64,000 nucleotides of DNA from Spisula solida (lineage: Eukaryota > Mollusca > Bivalvia > Venerida > Mactridae). Within the stretch, counting starts at the first letter, position 1, and each line of letters starts with the position of its first letter. A model generated the notes under the pieces. The model was not told where the DNA came from, did not search any database, and worked only from the letters and a program-made list of their open reading frames with translations. Location: positions 13,443,455 to 13,507,454 of the forward strand of contig OX365948.1 in the NCBI GenBank assembly GCA_947247005.1, in the 5' to 3' direction. Below are positions 11,401 through 22,222 of this stretch, piece by piece. The position numbers and the translations under genes were made by a program.

Positions 11401-14400
11401 CAGGGACCAATAATGGCTGAGTATAGTGGCTGTGAGGACTCGATTATACCACTTATGCATGAACATAGTGGTTTTGAGTACCCACTAGGAATATGAATGT
11501 ATGCATCTAGTGGTTATGTATCCCTGATAGGGCCAGGACTGCCTGTAGATGGTGGTAGCAGTGACCAAATAGAACAACATATGACTGCACCTAGTGGTTG
11601 TTAGTGCCCAACCCAGTCACAAATGTCTGTACATTGTGGTTTTGTGTATTCAATAGGACCATGGCATGTACATGGTAGTTGGGGTACCCACTATGACTAG
11701 GAATGTATGTACGAGTATCCAATAAGAACATCACAGTCTGTACACGGGGGTAGTGATTACCCAATAGGACAACAAATGGTCGCACCTAGTAGTTGGTAGT
11801 TCCCAATCGGACAACTGATTTTGTACATGAAGGTTTCTAGTAGTACATATGTTATGAGTGGTCAATAAGGCCAAGCATGTAGCCACATGGCGCCTGAGTT
11901 GTCAATTGATGATCGGCAGTATCCAACGAGAATGTCTGAACCTAGTGGTTATGAGTATTCTTTACGACCAGCAATATATGTACATGGTGGAAATGAGTAC
12001 CCAATTGCACCTATAATGCCTGTACATGGTGGTTTAGAGTACCAAATAGGACCAGGAATGTCTGTATATGGATATGTAAGTCACCACTATGACTGGGCAT
12101 GTATGTACTTCAATAAGCAGTTACGTGTACCCAATTAGAACATGGTAAGTGTGGCTACCCATTGAGATGAGGAATGAATGTACCTACCAGTGGTTATGGG
12201 TACCCAGCCTGACCAGCAATATCTGTATAAGTATGGTGGTTTTGAATATCAAATAGAACTAGGAATGGTATTGGCTATGCTATCAAATTAGACTAGGACT
12301 GTCTGTGCATGGTGGTAGTTAATACCCGATAGGACAACTGATGTCTGTATAGGGTTGTTTAATGCTAAATAGAACCAATATTGCATGTAATGGTTATTCG
12401 TATGTACCAATTAGGACTAGGTATGGATGTACTTAGTGGTTTAATAATAATTTACCAAACAGTACCAGAACTGCCTATATATGGTTAGAGTGTAATTTTT
12501 TTGAATTTTGAATACCCATTAGGACTAGGAATGTCCGTACCCGATGGTCGTAAGTTACAACTAGGACACCAATTCCCAAAAATCACACTTTCCATTTATT
12601 ATTTTTGTAATTTTTCCCCAAAGTATCTCATCTGGCAATATATATTTGTAATCTTAAACTGCATGTTACTACAAATTTATCACATTAATATTATTTAGTT
12701 ACAAAAAAATTATCATAGGAATGGTTTTATTGTAATCTACAGATTCCTAATATTCCCACTTTTCGGTTTATATTTTTTGATGTTTTACCCCAAAAATATC
12801 ATACTTTGCGTAATAACATGGCTTTAATTTTTTGCAGTCTGAAACTGCACTATAATATCTTTCAATTAGAGAATTTTTTATAAAAAAAAATAAAGAAATG
12901 CCAATGCAGTCCACGGATTCCAAAAATTCGCACTTTTCTCTTATGATTTTTAGCATTTTACCCAAAAAAAGCCATTTTGCACAATAGCAGCACTCTGATT
13001 TTTTCAGTCTAGATAGGACAGGTTAATATCTACCTGTTACAGAGATTTATTTTCAAATAACATAATAAATAAGATTGTAGTTAACCGATTCCGAAAATTT
13101 GTACTTTTCGTTTATATTTTTTGACGTTTTACCCCAAAAAATCTTAACGCCCCAATGGCCAAAGTGCAGACTTCAGGAAAATACTCCAGGGACCATATGC
13201 TTTCAGAAAAATATAGTGCAATACTCTGTACAGTAAACATCAATACTCCGTACACTCACTTCTATCTATTTTGGTGTGTAGATTTGTTGCACTTTGATAA
13301 ATTTTTCTGAAATTCGGACTTAAGACATTTAGGTTCAATACAAACAGAATGCTCATTTCAAAAAAAAAATATCGCGGCAATACACTCATTCCCAACGTAT
13401 GTAAAGTGCTGTCGTCAATATTTGCGTGTGAGCAGCAGCCCAATACTGGTTAATTTGAACACTTTTACGACTACCTGCTATAATATAGCGCACTATAAAG
13501 TTATAAATATATCCGTAGACGTTAAAACCTAGTTGGGATGATGAAAGTAGTCTTAAGTTTGGCAAATATCGTCCCTGAACTTCCCTTGGTATACACGAGA
13601 ATGTCGCGAAAATTGATTATATTACTCACCTTTACTAGCAATATCCGGTGTACGGTATACCGCAGTGTGTACGAGGGCCACTTAAAAAGTATTAATCAGT
13701 GGGCGATAAATCAACATCATTGCCTCTGACTATATAAAAAGTGTACATTTTCTTAAAGAACAATCTCTCAGCTAGACGTCCGTGGTATTTTCATCATTTA
13801 ATATGAAAGCATTTTCATTTTATTGATATTCAAACAGGACATTGTTTAAAGCACTGGACAAAGAATACCTCATAAATATTTAAGAAAATTGTGTTATATA
13901 GGCTCATACGATTTCTGAGCGTTGTTGTCAAATGTCATTCAGACTTACAGAAAATTAAATTGATATCATTTGCAATATATATCATTTTACTGTTCAATGA
14001 CAATCCATAATTTTGAAAACAGTAAATTATTATTAAACTATAGCAATATAAACAAGTCACATCAGAGACTCAAAACACCACACTTACACCCTAATTAATA
14101 TTAGATATATACTAGGTAAATAAACACAAATTTATTCTTAATATGTCAGTTTTTCTAGATTATTATATGTAGTTTCATTCGTCGGGCGATTTTAATCATT
14201 TTTACAATAATTTTATTTTTTACAACAGAATTTTATGATCGAGCCCAACTTTAAAAAAGTGGGTGGGGTAATGTTATACCCCCTATTTATGATAAACAAA
14301 GACAACTCACCCCTGTTGTCCATTTCATGTAATTCGTCTTTAAAATTACTATCATTTGCTTGTATTTTTGTTTTCTGTATTATTGTATTAGGGATAATGA

Positions 14401-17346
14401 CGTCATAAATCTAAAATACGTATTTTTTGGTCACGTGATCATGTTCTTTGGGCTGTAGTAAAGAACAAATTATGAATAATTCAGGACATATTTATCACGT
14501 GAAAGATAGTAACATATCTAAATGTGAAAAAATCTACATGTTTGACTTTCCCACTTAAGACGTATGGTAATGATTTAGCAGTAAAAATTAAAGCTGCTGA
14601 TAAAGGTGTTTGTATTGATGATGAACTAGTTTGTATACTTCTATATGCCGATGCTATTGTGTTAATTGCTGAAAAAGAGGAAGACTTACAATACATGCTA
14701 GATATTTTACATACTTGGTGTTGTAGCAATACTATGGTTGTAAATCCAACTAAAAGTAACATTGTTCATTTTAGACCAAACTCTGTAAACAGAACTTCAT
14801 TTAACTTCACGTGTGGGGATAACAGTCTGCAAGTCGTCAATAAATATACATACCTTGGTTTACTGTTGGATGAATTTTTAGATTTTAACATCACTGCCAA
14901 GGTTGTTGCTCAGAGTGCTGGTAGAGCACTTGGCCTGCTGATTGCAAAATGTAAAGTGATGGGTGGTGTTCCATATCATGTATTTGCTAAACTCTATGAT
15001 AGCACAGTATGGCCCGTTATTGCATATAGTGCGTCTATATGGGGTACCAAGTCCTACTCTTGTATTAATGCCATTCAATCGAGAGCAATGCGATTTTTCC
15101 TGGGCACTGGTAAATACACATCTAATAATGCTTTATATGGGGAATTTGCATGGCAACCCCCTCAAGTGAAACAATGGAAGTCCGTTGCACAACAATGGCA
15201 TAGATTTAAGTCTATGGATATGTATAGAACTAATTATAAGATTTTTAGATTTTGTTGTAGTAAAATGAATAATAAGTGTAGAAATTGGCAGTTTCAGTTT
15301 ACAAATCATATAGAAAACATTGATATGTTACAAGAACTGAATATGTGTACAACTCTATCCTCTAAAGATTTCTGTGGTCAAGTGTTAAAATCCTCTATGG
15401 ATATGTTTATATTTTTATGGAGATTTAATGCTCAACAAGATACTGGTCCGTCTGGTAGAGGACGTAACAAACTGAGAACGTATGCATTATTCAAGAATGA
15501 ATATCACACTGAATCTTATGTTGAGCAATTCATACCCAATGCGCATAGGTCAGCGCTTGCTAAATTTCGATGTGGAGTTGCTCCCCTTAGATAAGAGACT
15601 GGTAGATATGAAAACATTCCAGATAACATGCGTTTATGTCCTATCTGTAAGATAGCAATTGAAAATAAGTTACATGTATTGTTTGAATGTCCTGTATACC
15701 AATGTTTTAGGGATGACATGAATGTTAAAGCCAATGATATAAGTGATACCTATTTAAACCTAAATGTTGAGGACAAATTGAAATTTGTGCTCTCCAACAA
15801 AGATATGGTAAAAGTCAGTGCCAAAACCTGCTGTATGATTTTAAAATGTAGAAATAACTTGTTGTATATTTAGCATGTCTAAATAAGTACATGAATGCAG
15901 GAATGTGGATGGTAGAAGCAGCATCATACATTTATTGTAAAGGTCTACAGATACCTTCTCTTACATGTGTTTAATTATATTAATTAGCATTTAAAATATA
16001 ATGATTATGTAGACTGCTTTTAGTAGCCACATGTCCTGTATTCATTTTAGATCTCAAATTCCCTTTTAACATGTAGATAATGTCAGTGTGTCTTAATTAA
16101 TTGTATTTTCCTTTCTTTTTATTTCTCACCTAAAACACCACCGTTAATCAGACTACATATGATCTGATCAAATGTAGATATGTTTTCTTACACTCATTTT
16201 CTAATTAGTGCAATAGCACCATATTTACAAAGTTCAGTTTGCTACGCTCGCTCCGCCCTTTTTAATCATTAAAATTTACTTAATATATTCTAACTATAAC
16301 TAAGACTGTCCAAACAATTATGTTGACCCAGCACTTGTTAAACAAGTATACGGGGCATAAAATATGCAAATTTCAAATCAATCGGATAAAAATTATAGAA
16401 ATTTTGAACATTAATATCACCCCTTACGTCTACTAATATACCTTATTTTCTCGCAATTGCAGGGTTTCATACCTCTATTGGTTCAATGCCATATGGGTGA
16501 ATGGATATTTTACCGATTGTAATTCTGTTTTATTGGTTAGCTAGGCAAAGGTTGTATCTTTCAGAAAATGTCCACTTTTATACACATTGATTGAATATTA
16601 AACGTATTATCGGCCACTGATTAATACTTTTTAAGTGGCCCTCGTATATTACCTGACAGTATCGGTTTGTTTTTTCTCGTATTTTCTCGGTATAACTTTG
16701 AAGATTCGCCAACATGATGACTACAAGCCGACGACGAGGACGGTTTATGGTGTGAGTGTCGAGTGTTTCCATGACTTCCAACAATACGGGTTTTCCCACT
16801 TCCAATCTGTAGACCACTTAAACCAGGGATGTGTAGAGACTCGCCAGCTATTTGCAAAAAGTGTATATACAATTCTGCTTCAAACATACAATGAGATATA
16901 ATATTGATGAACATTTAAGACGATTCCCGGAACTCATGAAAACAATTCAATGTATATTTCACGGATAATATTGATTAACTTCAGGAAAATAGAATCAGTC
17001 ATAAACTTCCTTCCTGAATGAACAAATAGAAACTTCGGTTGTACATCCTAGTTATTTTAATTTATTATTTATGATTGAAGCCAATGCGCTATTTCTCTCA
17101 GACATTGAAAATAACAAACATTAATTCAATTAAAAACGAACAACACAATGCAAAATATACAAAATGTATCACTATACATTATTTGTAAATTATGTAAAAC
17201 ACATTAGAAAAGAAGCAAAGCAATAAGTGTAAGTACGATTGTATCCTACCAGTCAATATTCGAGTCTTGCCGCCTATCGTCACAACGGTATATTCATCAT
17301 CCGAACTTGAACTATCCGAATCCGAAATTGAGCTTACAAAATGCAT
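8211..17346 (-). CDS. Death-domain protein gene, three exons, exon 2 split by a transposon
   Basis: Exons are 17346-17250, 16847-16653 (an ancestral form probably extended to 13630 across the insertion) and 8485-8211. All joins are phase 1. Using the donor at 16653/16652 the protein is 188 residues. With the element removed and the downstream donor used it would be 204. Residues 1-32 are Ser/Asp-rich. Residues 33-97 are a Ser/His/Lys-rich linker. Residues about 107-186 are a death domain (IGKHWRNLASCLGLS, IEAIE, LLKWKRQNGG, LVLALDEIGMSDLA). Death domains mediate homotypic assembly in apoptotic and innate immune signalling. A small single-domain protein suggests an adaptor, but the partner is unknown. 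I recognise the domain, not a named orthologue. An in-frame stop lies upstream of the ATG. Confidence 0.8.
8935..13220. mobile_element. 4.3-kb foldback element with 170-bp-unit arms and a minisatellite core
   Basis: The outer ends, cactatatttttctgaaagc (8937 onward) and its inverse at about 13197-13218, start arms that stay similar inward. They pass through 'gtctgcactt', 'ttggggcgttaag' and 'ttttttggggtaaaacgt'. Each arm holds three or four degenerate units of about 170 bp built round 'tggggtaaaac-ttaaaaatat'. The left set (8935-9660) is direct and the right set (about 12570-13220) inverted. Between them lies a 2.4-kb minisatellite. No transposase is visible, and no target duplication could be defined. 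The whole element lies in the last intron of the death-domain gene. It resembles foldback (FB-type) elements; the family is unknown. Confidence 0.72.
10100..12560. repeat. Diverged minisatellite core (about 43-bp unit)
   Basis: More than 50 degenerate copies of a unit like 'tgtatgtacctagtggttatgagtacccaataggaccagga'. Units vary in length and identity, with no clean higher-order order. It is bounded by the two inverted arms of the foldback element. ORFs here are by-products of the repeat. Confidence 0.8.
13630..13671 (-). pseudogene. Death-domain gene exon 2, displaced 3' remnant beyond the transposon
   Basis: On the far side of the element the minus strand continues the exon 2 frame across a single TA. 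It has 13 further open codons (HTAVYRTPDIASK) and then a strong donor, AAAG|gtgagt, at 13630/13629. The phase is 1, as the death-domain exon requires. This is the expected stump of an exon split by the insertion. Alternatively the open frame and donor are chance. Confidence 0.55.
13672..16644. mobile_element. Inverted-repeat DNA transposon (mariner-like ends) inserted in exon 2
   Basis: Both ends read CGAGGGCCACTTAAAAAGTA inward and agree for about 34 bp with one mismatch. Weaker similarity continues to about 95 bp (shared 'tataaaa-gtg-acattttct-aaag'). TA is present on both sides (13670-13671 and 16645-16646), as expected for a TA target duplication. 'CGAGGG...AAAAAGT' ends with TA flanks recall Tc1/mariner elements, which is an inference. 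No transposase is recognisable. The interior carries a LINE fragment in direct orientation, so the 2,973 bp may be a shorter transposon enlarged by a nested insertion. Confidence 0.7.
14524..15873 (+). pseudogene. LINE reverse transcriptase, 3' part of ORF2, catalytic site mutated
   Basis: The frame begins inside the RT palm just before the catalytic motif, which reads YADAIVLIAE instead of YADD (codons TAT GCC GAT GCT). Next come NPTKSNIVHF, KYTYLGLLLDE, the thumb and the connecting region up to 'RCGVAPLR'. A single in-frame TAA at about 15592 follows, then the cysteine/histidine tail CPICKIAIENKLHVLFECP. The arrangement matches 5'-truncated non-LTR elements common in molluscs. The 5' RT, endonuclease and ORF1 are absent. 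The stop plus D-to-A change make it inactive. It lies nested between the inverted ends of the 13672-16644 element. Confidence 0.85.
16645..16847 (-). CDS. Death-domain gene exon 2, 5' part up to the transposon
   Basis: The acceptor is tttttgcaaatag|CTGGCG, the one nearby that fits exon 1 phase 1. The other nearby acceptor, ctacag, gives an early stop in that phase. The frame stays open for 67 codons to the TA at 16646-16645, where the element begins. A candidate donor, CTGTCAG|gtaata, lies at 16653/16652, seven bases before the TA, and leaves phase 1. The product includes LQIGSGKTRIVG and SHHKPSSSSACSHH-type low complexity. Without splicing, the frame enters the transposon and stops after about eight residues. 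Confidence 0.68.
17250..17346 (-). CDS. Death-domain gene exon 1
   Basis: ATG is at 17346-17344. An in-frame TGA lies 14 codons upstream with no earlier Met between. It encodes MHFVSSISDSDSSSSDDEY followed by TVVTIGGKTRILT and ends in phase 1 at ACTG|gtagga. The acidic Ser cluster looks like a casein-kinase-type phosphorylation stretch (inference). No signal peptide. Confidence 0.72.
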
Positions 17347-17910
17347 GGCAATCAAAAGTTGCCCGGGTCTGTGAGGTTTGTTGTGTCACAAGTAGGAGTA
17401 GTCAACAGGAAGTTACGATGGCATTGTAATTAGAAAACGAAAGTAGGACATTGGAAATTCCCAGATGTTTATTTATATCAATAGGCTATGTAAATGCGCG
17501 AAATAAATGTATTGATCAATATATAATCAGGGAGTTATATGTTGGAAATTATAATATGAATCATTTTCTACGTTCTCCCAGCGTGATGGTCATGAATATT
17601 TTATGTACATGTAAACTAATACTATATTGCTTATTGTATTTATAAATCCGGTGTACATAACTACGCAATTTAACTGACCGTTCATTTATTGTCGCCACGA
17701 GAGTTATTTAGTTCCGTGTTGCTACATGCATGTAATAATTGATGTAAAGGTTTCTCGAGAACAAAACAATCATCAATATTCATTATTATATGCATAGATT
17801 ATTTTTCTCGTGACAATCAACAACAGTATCCTTAGATCATAAGGGGAAGTAACTAGTGTTTACCGATAGCGAATTATTAGTACTAGAGTTATCTTTCTTA
17901 AGTGATTGAA
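17347..17910. other. Upstream of the death-domain gene; nothing definite
   Basis: This should hold the 5' UTR and promoter of the death-domain gene (transcribed leftward). I see AT-rich sequence, no convincing TATA/Inr combination and no coding exon. Confidence 0.35.
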
Positions 17911-17916
17911 TAAAAG

Positions 17917-19110
17917 TTGAATGAAGAGTTATCAAGAATTTATACAACTTTGTTGAGGCTTGTGAATGACCTGCCGGATGCCATGGAGAAACTGGAAGTT
18001 ACTTCGCTCATTGCAATGGATCTCAGTGCAGCTTTTGATACGGTCGATCATGACATTATCGTCGATGTGCTGGATAAACAATACGGTGTTAGTGGAACAG
18101 CATTGTAATGGGTAGACTCATAGCTGCGACCACGAAACTGTCGTGTAAGTATCATCTCACTGTCAACTACAGTGCAGTGTGCCCATGGTTGTATCTCACA
18201 TAATTATGCTGGGACACTTTTTGATGTAATTCCACCATCAATCTCTGTATATGGTTTCGCAGACGATCATACAGCGAACAAACGCTTTAAACCCACATCT
18301 GTAACAAACGAATCTAACGCGATACGTGAACTTGAACAGTATGTAGTGACAATTAATAATTGGATGAATGCAAACAAGCTGAAGATGAATACTTCAAAAA
18401 CGGAGCTCATAATGTTTGGAAGCAAACCATTGCTAAATAAATGTTTCACGAAGACAATAAACATTGCAGGTGACGATGTCAAATCTGAATACTGCATTCG
18501 ATATTTGGGTGCATTTTTTAATAAAACTCTCAATTTCAAAGAGCATGTGAAAAGAAAGTGTCGAACGGCTATGTTGAACTATTTCAGAGTCAAAAGCATA
18601 CGGAACTATTTAACCAAGGAATCCAAAGAAAATCTGGTGTTATCCCTAGTCTTTACACATTTGGACTATTGTCATCCTATACGGATTAGCCCAAAGTGAG
18701 TTGGCTAGACTGCAAAGTGTGCAGAATATGTGCGCAAAATTGGTTTTAAACCGTAGAAAATATGATAGCTAAAAACAAGCTTTGTTTGACCTGCACTGGC
18801 TACCCATTAAAGTCAGAATTTCATCTAAAATGCTCACTGTCGTGTTTAATTGTTTTATGGGTCAAGCACCAGCGTATCTTACAGAGTTGCTTAGTAAACA
18901 GGTCCATACTAGGAGTCTGTGATCTTTTACAGCGTGTTATGTTGTTCCCTTTAATAAAAGGACAACGTTCGAAGTGACCGTAGCTTTGGTACTGTGGGTC
19001 CGATATTGTGGAATGAATTGCCTAGCGATATACAGAATTCAGACACTTTAGACATATTTAAGAAAAGGCTAAAAACCTACTATGTTAGAGATTTTTATTA
19101 ATTGTTTTAA
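17917..19110 (+). pseudogene. CR1-like LINE reverse transcriptase remnant
   Basis: Order on the plus strand: VTSLIAMDLSAAFDTVDHDI (palm motif A, 18000-18060); a short degraded stretch replacing the 'QG' motif region; GFADDH (18256-18273; catalytic F-A-D-D intact); NWMNANKLKMNTSKTELIMFG; IRYLGAFFNKTLNF; LVFTHLDYCHPI. After a frame change come LARLQSVQN, LHWLPIKVRIS and AYLTELL. This is typical of CR1/L2-type elements. At least three frameshifts or stops and an internal deletion near 18110-18180 inactivate it. The 5' part is missing. Confidence 0.8.
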
Positions 19111-21940
19111 TAGACTGTGCTGTTTTTTGTTGTTTTTTTTTTAAACCAGGAATAAAACGAACAGATTAAAAATTTTAAGTGCTATCTGTGGTCCAATTAT
19201 GCATTTTGATACCATAATGTGATTTAACCGATTTAAAAACGCAACAGTCGGTTTTTGATGCATTATACCCCGTAAAGGTGCTTCAATTTTATTGAAATTT
19301 TGCACTTAATTAATTCAGTACATGAGGTACAATATGTGCTAATTTTATTGAAATCAATGTATGAATGGTAACAAAACCAAGTCACGAGAAGTATTGATCG
19401 ACAAAGTCAAATTCACAAAATTTAGATGCATTTTTGGGTTACAACTTGTTAAGCAAACCAGGCATATTGACCTCATTAGTGGGAAAATATGGTGCTGTGG
19501 AATGTTGTTCCACACCTTTATAAGATAAACACGTATCTCTGTAAACACTCTGAAGTTTCTGCTTGATGATCTGCGCTCCTTGACTGCCATCTGTGTTTAT
19601 TTTCAAATTAAGCTACAGCAATAAAAATGCAAACAGGTGTAAACTGCTACTATAAAATACTGCCCAAGTCTAAATATCGTCGACAGACGACAGTTAAACT
19701 ACTTTGCCATGGCAAAACGTCATATATCTGCTTAAAGAACGTCAATTATGCACAAGGTCGTTCTGTATCCTGGAAGCATGGTGCTGCATACAATGCACTT
19801 CAAAACTCAAGTGATGTTCTTTGGTCGGGGTATCGTTGCCCTATAAATTGTCGGTCAAATCGTCACACCGTGTGGTTTTGTTCGCGCGTCACGTGTAAAT
19901 CATGAAAATGACGCCAATATAGAGTAATGGATTAAATTGAAATATTTTTTCGTTGAAATTTACACCAGGCATACGTATATTGCCCTATTTATTGATTCAT
20001 ACTCCAACAAAATTAAAGTCATAGTTTATACAAAAAAGACCAACCCCAAAATAGTTGCGTTTCTAAATCGGTTAAGTGTAATTCTTAAATGTAACATGTG
20101 TCTCTTAATGTTGTTGCTAATTGTTTGTTTTACTACGTATGTAAAGTGTTTTAAACTCATTCTTAATAATATAGATGCAGAACTGTGATTGTTATAATTA
20201 GTGGTGTCGTTTGTAATGATTATTTTATTCTATGTTAATTAATCATTCTGTTATTTGTTTTATATTATGCTATGAATATTGTACAACGTCATTGAATATG
20301 TTATACGTAAAAATAGGCGTTTAACCAAATAAACAAGTTTCAAGTTTCAAGAAGAACTGGTCATCACCAACGACCACCGGCACAGACTCAGACAAACAAC
20401 AGAGAAAACACACTCGATATGTTCAATAAAGTTGAGATAAATTAAATAATGGAAGCCACATCGAGTTGCGCAAGATATCTTGACATATACAGGATATATA
20501 GAGGGAGATCTCTAGATCTTTCATGTTCCTGATATATGACAAAGTAATTTGAATTGACAAGGCACAAGTCGATCAAGGTTATAGTGGACAAACGAAGATA
20601 ATCATTCAAACAACTTACAGAGACGGTATATGTTCCGAGAACGACCTTCGTTTTAAGTTCTGTAAAAAGTGGCTATTTTCATATATTAAGAGGAGTATGT
20701 CGAGGCTAAGAGTTCAATTTGTCGGGACCCCTATGTATATATATCTAGTCGGATCCTCAGAGCAAAAAAGTAGACATTATCCTGAGAAAAACAGCTGTTC
20801 AGTCATCATCAGAAAAAAATCTGGACATTCGCATAGGTGAAACTACGGTCACAAATAGGTCTTGTACGACCGAGAAAAGAATTCTTATTTCTTGCACAAT
20901 CTAATATTGATAGAAATTCATATTGACGTATTCGGAATCAGAAAATCAATATATTTATTATAACAATTATTGTTCTATAGATAGAACACTAATTGGAAAG
21001 ACTCTTGGCAAAATTGAAAGAACACGCGACAACGATGGATAGCCCTGCTAGCAGCCTTATGTGCCAGTCGGCACGAAGAGGATAAGTCAATTTACAAGTT
21101 CTATATTTTCACTACCACAGTCTCTACACAATGCTATAACACAGTAGTCGGAATGGTGTACACTTACAACCAAAGAAGTTGAAGACAACAGCAATATCAA
21201 GATTTTCTTTATTTCAGAGTTTATCACGGGAGACCAATACAGTGTATTAAAGACAAATTCGGAAAAATTCGGTATGAATTTAAAAAAAAATGTCATCAAG
21301 TTTTTGCATTAAATGACTTCCAACTGAACAATTTGATCAAATACTTGATGGTTTTTGTGAAATTCGTATTTTCCATTTGTCAGGTTATTATTTTCCATAA
21401 GCATAGAGTTTTGTATTTGTCGCTTCACCATGTCTGAACAAAACACGACTTATTGTTATATATATGCATTGCTAAAGCGTAGCAAATTTACAGTTTATTT
21501 ACAGCAGATTTGTTCAGTTTGACATCATGACGTTTGCAAATCGCTCACTGGTTCATTTGAATGCATCGACTGTGATGATATTGTCTGTTGTTTTTGCATA
21601 ACACAAATGAAAGCATCATTGAAGCATTACCCTATGCATTTTCTTCTCATTTGTTGTTATCAGAAAGATTGAACCCTCCATATATGTGTGCCCACTGTGT
21701 ACAAGGAACGTTCAAAAAGTTGTTGTATCTGTTTATAGTTCTATTGCATTTGCATAACAATAATATTTCCTGTTTGAAATGTTACGTTATTATTAGAACT
21801 TATGTCGTTCAGTCTGAAATATTTTAATTACGGGGTTCCGTTTTTGCATATCTTCTATCAATAAATGCATGTACGTAATTATTTAACATATTACACTGCA
21901 TTTATAACATAAAGTTGTTAGATTCAAACAAAATCATAGA
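19110..21940. other. No gene recognised; possible retroposon tail near 20330
   Basis: AT-rich DNA with short unconvincing frames. At about 20325-20350, 'aataaacaagtttcaagtttcaag' looks like a retroposon 3' end with a short repeat tail, so part of 19600-20350 may be an unrecognised LINE 3' region. Nothing in 20360-21940 could be assigned. Confidence 0.4.
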
Positions 21941-21944
21941 GGAT

Positions 21945-22096
21945 ATTTGTTGAATTTGGTGTAAGATCGTATTTTATTTCATCGAGTGATCACAGAAAAT
22001 CAATATTTTCACGAGTGGCGTAGTCACGAGTGAAAATGTAATTTTCTGTGATCACAAGTGAAATAAAATTGATCATACACCAAAAATCAACAAATT
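21945..22096. repeat. Palindromic MITE-like hairpin (72-bp arms)
   Basis: The left arm (21945-22017) and right arm (22025-22096) are imperfect reverse complements around a 7-base loop, gcgtagt. They share atttgttga-tttggtgta, gtgatcacagaaaat and attttcacgagtg. The similarity fades at both outer ends. It lies just beyond the 3' end of the gypsy element. No coding capacity. Confidence 0.8.
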
Positions 22097-22222
22097 TTCT
22101 GTTTATTATATGCCTCGATTCTTCTTAAATGTGTTCCGTAATTGGCTTAATTGGAAAAATCACGTCGAAATTGGAACGTCATGAAGTGACAATTGTGACG
22201 TCATGATGACGTAACGCACATT

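Noticed and set aside
13538..13729. Plus-strand ORF spanning the left end of the inverted-repeat element
   Set aside because: It crosses an insertion border and is antisense to the exon 2 remnant.
16645..16847. GLQIGSGKT in death-domain exon 2 as a Walker A nucleotide-binding loop
   Set aside because: The spacing is one residue too long for GxxxxGK[ST], and no Walker B or ATPase fold follows in this small protein.
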